In this document: positions 6,690-10,141 of the stretch, piece by piece
How positions within the stretch are numbered: the first letter of the stretch is position 1
Layout of the letters: every line of letters starts with the position of its first letter
DNA from: Bacteroidales bacterium
GTDB lineage: Bacteria > Bacteroidota > Bacteroidia > Bacteroidales > GCA-2748055
Assembly (NCBI GenBank): GCA_029934875.1
Contig: JAOZLK010000107.1
Location: 1-10,141, forward strand
Length of the DNA: 10,141 nucleotides
Direction of reading: 5' to 3'
Translations under genes and position numbers: made by a program
Notes under the pieces: generated by a model
What the model was told of the DNA's origin: nothing
Seen by the model: the letters and a program-made list of their open reading frames with translations, nothing else
The model's database searches: none

Positions 6690-7787
6690 TTAAATCTTCA
6701 CCACTTCGATAATGCTATGGGGTGATATGGTGGGGCGGCTTTTGCGGATGCTGAAGCCGGATGCTGACAGGAGGCTTTCCCACTGCTTAAGTGTTCGCTC
6801 TTTCCCCCCGGCGGCAGCCAACATCAGGATGTCGGTCATTTTACCAAAGGAGGGATGGTTTCCTTCATCAAGTACCGATTCAATAACAAGGAGCCTGGAT
6901 TTTGGACCCATCACCTCGTGCAGCTTCCCCAGGATCTTCATGGAGAACTCATCATCCCAGTCGTGCAATATGCTTTTCAGAATATAAAGATCACCTCCGG
7001 CCGGCACATTCTCAAAGAAGTCACCACCTACCAGTTCCATGCGCCCCTCAAGTGAGTAAATCTCAATGTTAGACTTTGCCCCGGACAAAGCTCCGGGCAG
7101 ATCAAACAGCACACCCCTGCTCTTTACCTGCCCGTGTAGAATATTTGCAAGAAAAAAACCCTCGCCCCCCCCGATATCGATGATCTTCCCATATTTCCTG
7201 AATGAAAAGGCAGAAAGCAGGGCCGGGACCTGCATCTTTGAAGCGCTGGTCATCGCCTTGTTAAACCACTCCTTTTTAAGTTCATTGTTTTCAATTTGGT
7301 CGAACAGAACCTTGGCGGAAAGATCTTCCGACACAGGCTTTCCTGTGCGCACACTCTTCATTAGATTCCCGAAAATCTGGAACTGGTTGCGGTTCAGGTG
7401 AACCAGCATCAGGTAACGGATCTGATCCTCCTGTAGAGGCACCGCCAGGGAGTTACTTTCGAAGCGCTGTCCCCTGAGCTCCCTGAAAATTCCCTGAGAG
7501 GCAAGCATCCGCATAAGCCGGTGCAGTGATTCCTCATGAGTCCCGGTTTGATCAGCCAGGTCCTCAATGCTCACAGGACCCTCCTTCACCAGGTCGGCAA
7601 TCCCCAGTTCGGCAGCCACACTGATGCCTGCAGCAAGCCACATGTTTTGGGCCAGCTCCCACATTACAACATTTGGATGCGTGAAACGCCGGTTCATTTT
7701 CAGGAAAAAATGACGAATCTTCTGGCTAATCCTAACAAACCATAGAGGGGGATAAGAAGGTAATTCCGGATCGGTTCTCATTTCCAT
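6690..7787 (-). CDS. SAM-dependent O-methyltransferase (plant-type/acetylserotonin OMT-like family)
   Basis: A class I methyltransferase of the O-methyltransferase_2 family, which methylates hydroxyl groups on small aromatic or polyketide-like molecules. Numbering from the ATG at 7785-7787 (365 residues), an N-terminal winged-helix dimerisation domain covers about 40-120 (ELGIADLVKEG, then IEDLADQTGTHEESLHRLMR). The SAM site is IIDIGGGEGFF (202-212), followed by FDLP (228-231) and GDFF (255-258). HDWDD (275-279) carries the histidine that acts as catalytic base in this family. LLVIESVLDEG and the DILMLAAAGGKERT segment complete the fold. The frame stays open upstream to a TTG at 7844, but no clear ribosome site marks either start; ATG was preferred, with another at 7779-7781. 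It is divergent from the HTH-BtrH-ACP run and may tailor the same product. The substrate cannot be read from sequence. Confidence 0.9.
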   Translation of the reverse strand: MEMRTDPELPSYPPLWFVRISQKIRHFFLKMNRRFTHPNVVMWELAQNMWLAAGISVAAELGIADLVKEGPVSIEDLADQTGTHEESLHRLMRMLASQGIFRELRGQRFESNSLAVPLQEDQIRYLMLVHLNRNQFQIFGNLMKSVRTGKPVSEDLSAKVLFDQIENNELKKEWFNKAMTSASKMQVPALLSAFSFRKYGKIIDIGGGEGFFLANILHGQVKSRGVLFDLPGALSGAKSNIEIYSLEGRMELVGGDFFENVPAGGDLYILKSILHDWDDEFSMKILGKLHEVMGPKSRLLVIESVLDEGNHPSFGKMTDILMLAAAGGKERTLKQWESLLSASGFSIRKSRPTISPHSIIEVVKI

Positions 7788-7901
7788 AAGTACAGAATAG
7801 GTCTCAGTGACCGGAAGGTAAGCAGCTTTTCGAAACCTTACCAACTTTTGGATGCTTTTTAGCTATCTTGCCTTTGTTCATCCATTCGTAAACACGCCCA
7901 G

Positions 7902-8408
7902 ATGAAAGAGAAAGAGATTAAAATCGATTACAAGGAGCAGCAGCTAATCCTCTACGCTGAAAAAGAGGATGATTCCATTGGCCCCATCCTGTCTGGCTCC
8001 TACATGGCAAAAAATCACCTTGCAGATTTCCACCAGATCTGGGGGAGCCTTGAAAAAGAGCTGTTCGCCAAAATTGTAAACAGAGAGATCAGCCCCATCG
8101 TTCGCTTCAAAGAACTGGAGGAACTTACCACGGCCGAGCTGGCATCCCGGACCGGGATACCCAAACGGAGAGTCAGGCGACACCTCTCACACAGGCACTT
8201 TATGAAAGCCCGGGTTGAGGAACTCCAGAAATATGCAGATGTATTTAATATCCCCGTGGCTAACTTGTTCCAGGTAGTCTCAACCAAACAGGATGGCACA
8301 TGGAACATGGGCTACAATGAAAAAGCAGCTAAAAAAATGGCCCTGACCATCAGTCAGGAAGCTACTGAGAATCCCCTGCTCGTGATAACTAATCCGGAAA
8401 AGAACTAG
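7902..8408 (+). CDS. Helix-turn-helix (XRE/Cro-like) regulator at the head of the BtrH-ACP operon
   Basis: A 168-residue protein that I know only by its DNA-binding part. Residues about 64-125 look like a Cro/C1-type helix-turn-helix: LTTAELASRTGIPKRRVRRH (75-94) has the spacing of helices 2 and 3, with a very basic recognition helix (KRRVRRH), and LQKYADVFNIPVANLF fits the closing helix seen in XRE domains. The N-terminal 60 and C-terminal 45 residues (WNMGYNEKAAKKMALTIS...) match no family I recognise; no membrane segment is visible. ATG start at 7902-7904. The stop is 8 nt before the BtrH-like gene, so they are probably co-transcribed and this protein likely controls the cluster. Its target may lie in the spacer shared with the divergent methyltransferase gene. 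HTH identity is likely; the regulatory role is inferred. Confidence 0.8.
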   Translation: MKEKEIKIDYKEQQLILYAEKEDDSIGPILSGSYMAKNHLADFHQIWGSLEKELFAKIVNREISPIVRFKELEELTTAELASRTGIPKRRVRRHLSHRHFMKARVEELQKYADVFNIPVANLFQVVSTKQDGTWNMGYNEKAAKKMALTISQEATENPLLVITNPEKN

Positions 8409-8416
8409 GCTTGAGC

Positions 8417-9412
8417 ATGATAGATTTCAAACACAGCATGGCCGCACATTGCGAGTCAGGTACACTTACGAACCTCTTGAATCATAAAGGTCTGGAAATA
8501 TCTGAGCCCCTTGTATTTGGAATATCCAGCGGCATATTTTTCGGCTACATGAAAACCCCCATGAGAGAATTCCCCACCATTTTTTCCCGCATCAGGCCAG
8601 GGAAGATTCTCGATAATTTCTCGAAGAATACCGGGGTTGTTTTCCTAAAAAGGAAATATAGCGATCCGGATAAAGCAGAAAAGGAGCTGGACTCCCTTCT
8701 GGAGCAGAATATCCCGGTGGGCTTACAGGTCGATTTCTTCTTCATGGATTTCTTCCCGCCCTGGCACCGGGTCCACATCAATGTACATTATATCGTTGTG
8801 ATCGGGAAGGAGGGCGACCACTATATCGTTAGTGATGCCTATCACCCCACCATTGCCAGGTTGCACCGCGACTCGCTCAGGAAGGGCCGCTTTGCCCGGG
8901 GGAGTATGGCACCCAAGGGGCTCATGTTTTACCCGGTGGAAATTCCGGAACAGATTCCCATGGAAAAGGGAATCAGGCAGGGCATGAAAAAAACGGTTTT
9001 CAACATGTTGAAAATTCCCATGCCCTTCCTGGGAGTAAAAGGGATCAGGCGTTTTGGTGATAAGATTTCCGGCTGGCCTGCTTATGCCAGGAACGAGGAA
9101 CAACTTGCCCATAACATTTTCATGATTACCACCATGCTGGAAGATCAGGGGACCGGTGGAGCAGGATTCAGGTATATCTATGCCTCCTTCCTGGGAGAAG
9201 CTGCAACCTTTCTGAAAGATCCTGTCTTTAAAGAGTACGCGAAGCGAATGATGGAGATTGGTGATGACTGGAGAAATGTTTCTCTTTTTGCTTCCCGGAT
9301 CGCCAAGCAAAGGGACCTGGGAAAAGATAAACTAAAAGAACTGGGAAGCCTGATTCATCGTAATGCGGATCAGGAATTCAGTTTTTTTTCTGATCTTAGG
9401 AAAAGCTTTTGA
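8417..9412 (+). CDS. BtrH-like protein (BtrH N-terminal domain plus DUF4872), probable ACP-dependent acyltransferase
   Basis: A 331-residue protein with the N-terminal domain of BtrH, the butirosin enzyme that moves an acyl group from an acyl carrier protein to an amine of an aminoglycoside. The family start HCESGTLTNLLNHKGLEISE is present at 11-30, giving C12 as probable nucleophile. H124 in VHYIVVIG and D140 in VSDAY sit where a cysteine-protease-like Cys-His-Asp triad is expected. The C-terminal part, from about 215, has the DUF4872 pattern, with GTGGAGFRYIYASFLGEAA at 245-263. No signal peptide or clear membrane helix is seen, so it should act in the cytoplasm. The ATG at 8417-8419 was chosen; a TTG two codons upstream is also possible. 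An ACP gene follows after 21 nt, the natural acyl donor for this chemistry. Family assignment is strong; acyl group and acceptor are unknown. Confidence 0.88.
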   Translation: MIDFKHSMAAHCESGTLTNLLNHKGLEISEPLVFGISSGIFFGYMKTPMREFPTIFSRIRPGKILDNFSKNTGVVFLKRKYSDPDKAEKELDSLLEQNIPVGLQVDFFFMDFFPPWHRVHINVHYIVVIGKEGDHYIVSDAYHPTIARLHRDSLRKGRFARGSMAPKGLMFYPVEIPEQIPMEKGIRQGMKKTVFNMLKIPMPFLGVKGIRRFGDKISGWPAYARNEEQLAHNIFMITTMLEDQGTGGAGFRYIYASFLGEAATFLKDPVFKEYAKRMMEIGDDWRNVSLFASRIAKQRDLGKDKLKELGSLIHRNADQEFSFFSDLRKSF

Positions 9413-9433
9413 TCATAGTGCAGAAGAAAAGAC

Positions 9434-9724
9434 ATGTCGGAGAATACCCTGGATGATATCAAACTTGAGACCCGGAAGCTGATTCTGGAAATTCTGAACA
9501 TAGAGGATGTTGAGCCGGAAGAGATCAGCACCGAGATATCCCTGCTGAGTGGCGAAAACATAATCACCATCGACTCCATCGATGTTCTGGAGGTAGTGGT
9601 GGCCATCCAGAAAAAATTTGAAGTAAGTATCCGTGACGCTAATCATGCCAGGCTTATTGTGAATACGGTGGATAGCATAGCAGAATTTGTCCAAACCCAA
9701 CACCAGGAGCCGGCCCATTCCTGA
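9434..9724 (+). CDS. Stand-alone acyl carrier protein (phosphopantetheine-binding)
   Basis: A 96-residue acyl carrier protein, close to the usual 75-100. The attachment site for 4'-phosphopantetheine is S48 in TIDSIDVLEVVVAIQKKF (45-62), a DSI(D) form of the DSL motif, at the start of helix II. Helices I (about 6-22), III and IV (VDSIAEFVQT, 79-88) fit the fold. It differs from the fatty-acid-synthesis AcpP pattern (DSLDTVELVMALE): helix II carries fewer acidic residues and the loop before it is longer, so this is probably a dedicated carrier for specialised metabolism and not the housekeeping ACP. ATG at 9434-9436, preceded by a purine-rich stretch (AGAAGAAAAG). It lies 21 nt after the BtrH-like gene and 19 nt before the sulfotransferase, in one likely transcript. 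A phosphopantetheinyl transferase must act in trans. Confidence 0.92.
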   Translation: MSENTLDDIKLETRKLILEILNIEDVEPEEISTEISLLSGENIITIDSIDVLEVVVAIQKKFEVSIRDANHARLIVNTVDSIAEFVQTQHQEPAHS

Positions 9725-9743
9725 TTCCTCTTACCATAGCCAG

Positions 9744-10141
9744 ATGAAAATTTTTACCATCATACTGGGAACCAGGTTCTCTGTCCTGATGAGGATGATC
9801 TTTCGAAATGGGATCACACCCTACCCCGTTTACATCGCCCGGTTTATGATGCTGTTTATTAATTCCCTGATCTCCTCTGTCCTGATCCTGGCCGAGAAAA
9901 AGAACTTCAGAAAAAAAATCCGGGAGACCAGGCTTACAGAAGCACCTGTATTCATTATCGGCCACTGGCGAACCGGCAGCACCCTGCTCCATCAACTCCT
10001 CAATCTTGATCCGCAGTTTACCGCACCCACCATGGTCCAGACCACCATACCCGATCACTTCCTGTTCAGTACGAAATACTACCTTCCCATCCTGAAAAAG
10101 GCCATGCCCAAAACCCGGCCCATGGACAATGTCCCCTTATC
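9744..10141 (+). CDS. Sulfotransferase family protein, N-terminal part (cut by window edge)
   Basis: The first 132 residues of a sulfotransferase; the frame is open to the end of the window. These enzymes move a sulfo group from PAPS to a hydroxyl or amine. The 5'-phosphosulfate-binding loop is FIIGHWRTGSTLLHQLL (70-86), the P-loop-like element at the start of the fold, followed by NLDPQFTAPT and the conserved tail RPMDNVPL at the edge. A hydrophobic stretch at about 31-50 (IARFMMLFINSLISSVLILA) precedes the catalytic domain and may place the enzyme at the membrane, which would suit a lipid-like acceptor. ATG start at 9744-9746, 19 nt after the ACP stop, same strand. The 3'-phosphate-binding part lies outside the window, so activity cannot be judged fully. 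Confidence 0.9.
   Translation, partial: MKIFTIILGTRFSVLMRMIFRNGITPYPVYIARFMMLFINSLISSVLILAEKKNFRKKIRETRLTEAPVFIIGHWRTGSTLLHQLLNLDPQFTAPTMVQTTIPDHFLFSTKYYLPILKKAMPKTRPMDNVPL

Noticed and set aside
8723..9310. 195-codon open frame on the minus strand
   Set aside because: It lies wholly inside the BtrH-like gene on the opposite strand; its translation shows no family motif, while the plus-strand protein has clear ones.
9654..10058. 134-codon open frame on the minus strand
   Set aside because: It is antisense to the ACP end and the sulfotransferase, whose P-loop is unmistakable.

Overview
The window looks like chromosomal DNA of a member of the Bacteroidota. Three things point there: a TAnnTTTG-type promoter (TATATTTG with a TTG box 20 nt upstream) before the DUF1295 gene, remains of a CusA-type pump fused to a TolC-like domain (a fusion known from this phylum), and weak or absent Shine-Dalgarno sites. 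The order cannot be fixed from the sequence alone. Most genes have mixed base composition, but the toxin-antitoxin pair at 384-2054 is visibly AT-richer, which suggests horizontal gain.

Layout, left to right. (1) 2-289 (+) is the ATP-binding C-terminus of a sensor histidine kinase. (2) 384-2054 (-) is a two-gene AbiE-like (type IV) toxin-antitoxin operon, antitoxin first, with two strong inverted repeats upstream at 2071-2095 and 2149-2170. (3) 2213-3445 (-) is a fossil CusA/CzcA-type heavy-metal RND pump fused to a TolC-like domain, collapsed to about 1.2 kb by several internal deletions and at least one frameshift. (4) 3552-5615 (+) is an intact TonB-dependent outer-membrane receptor that keeps the CxxxM and HxM residues of the OprC/NosA copper receptors. 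(5) 5652-6569 (-) is a DUF1295 steroid-reductase-like membrane protein. (6) 6690-7787 (-) is a class I SAM-dependent O-methyltransferase. (7) From 7902 (+) a tight gene run begins: an HTH regulator, a BtrH-like acyltransferase/cysteine-peptidase-fold protein with DUF4872, a stand-alone acyl carrier protein, and a sulfotransferase cut by the window edge.

Two themes stand out. The first is copper: a probable copper-uptake receptor sits head-to-head with the wreck of a metal exporter, as if export was lost while import was kept. The second is an apparent biosynthetic cluster at the right end. A BtrH-type acyltransferase next to its own ACP and a sulfotransferase suggests that an acyl chain is built or held on the ACP, moved to an acceptor and sulfated. 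The divergent O-methyltransferase, and less surely the DUF1295 protein, could supply tailoring steps. The product is unknown, and the genes that would identify it probably lie beyond the right edge. No tRNA, rRNA, CRISPR array or intact insertion sequence was seen.
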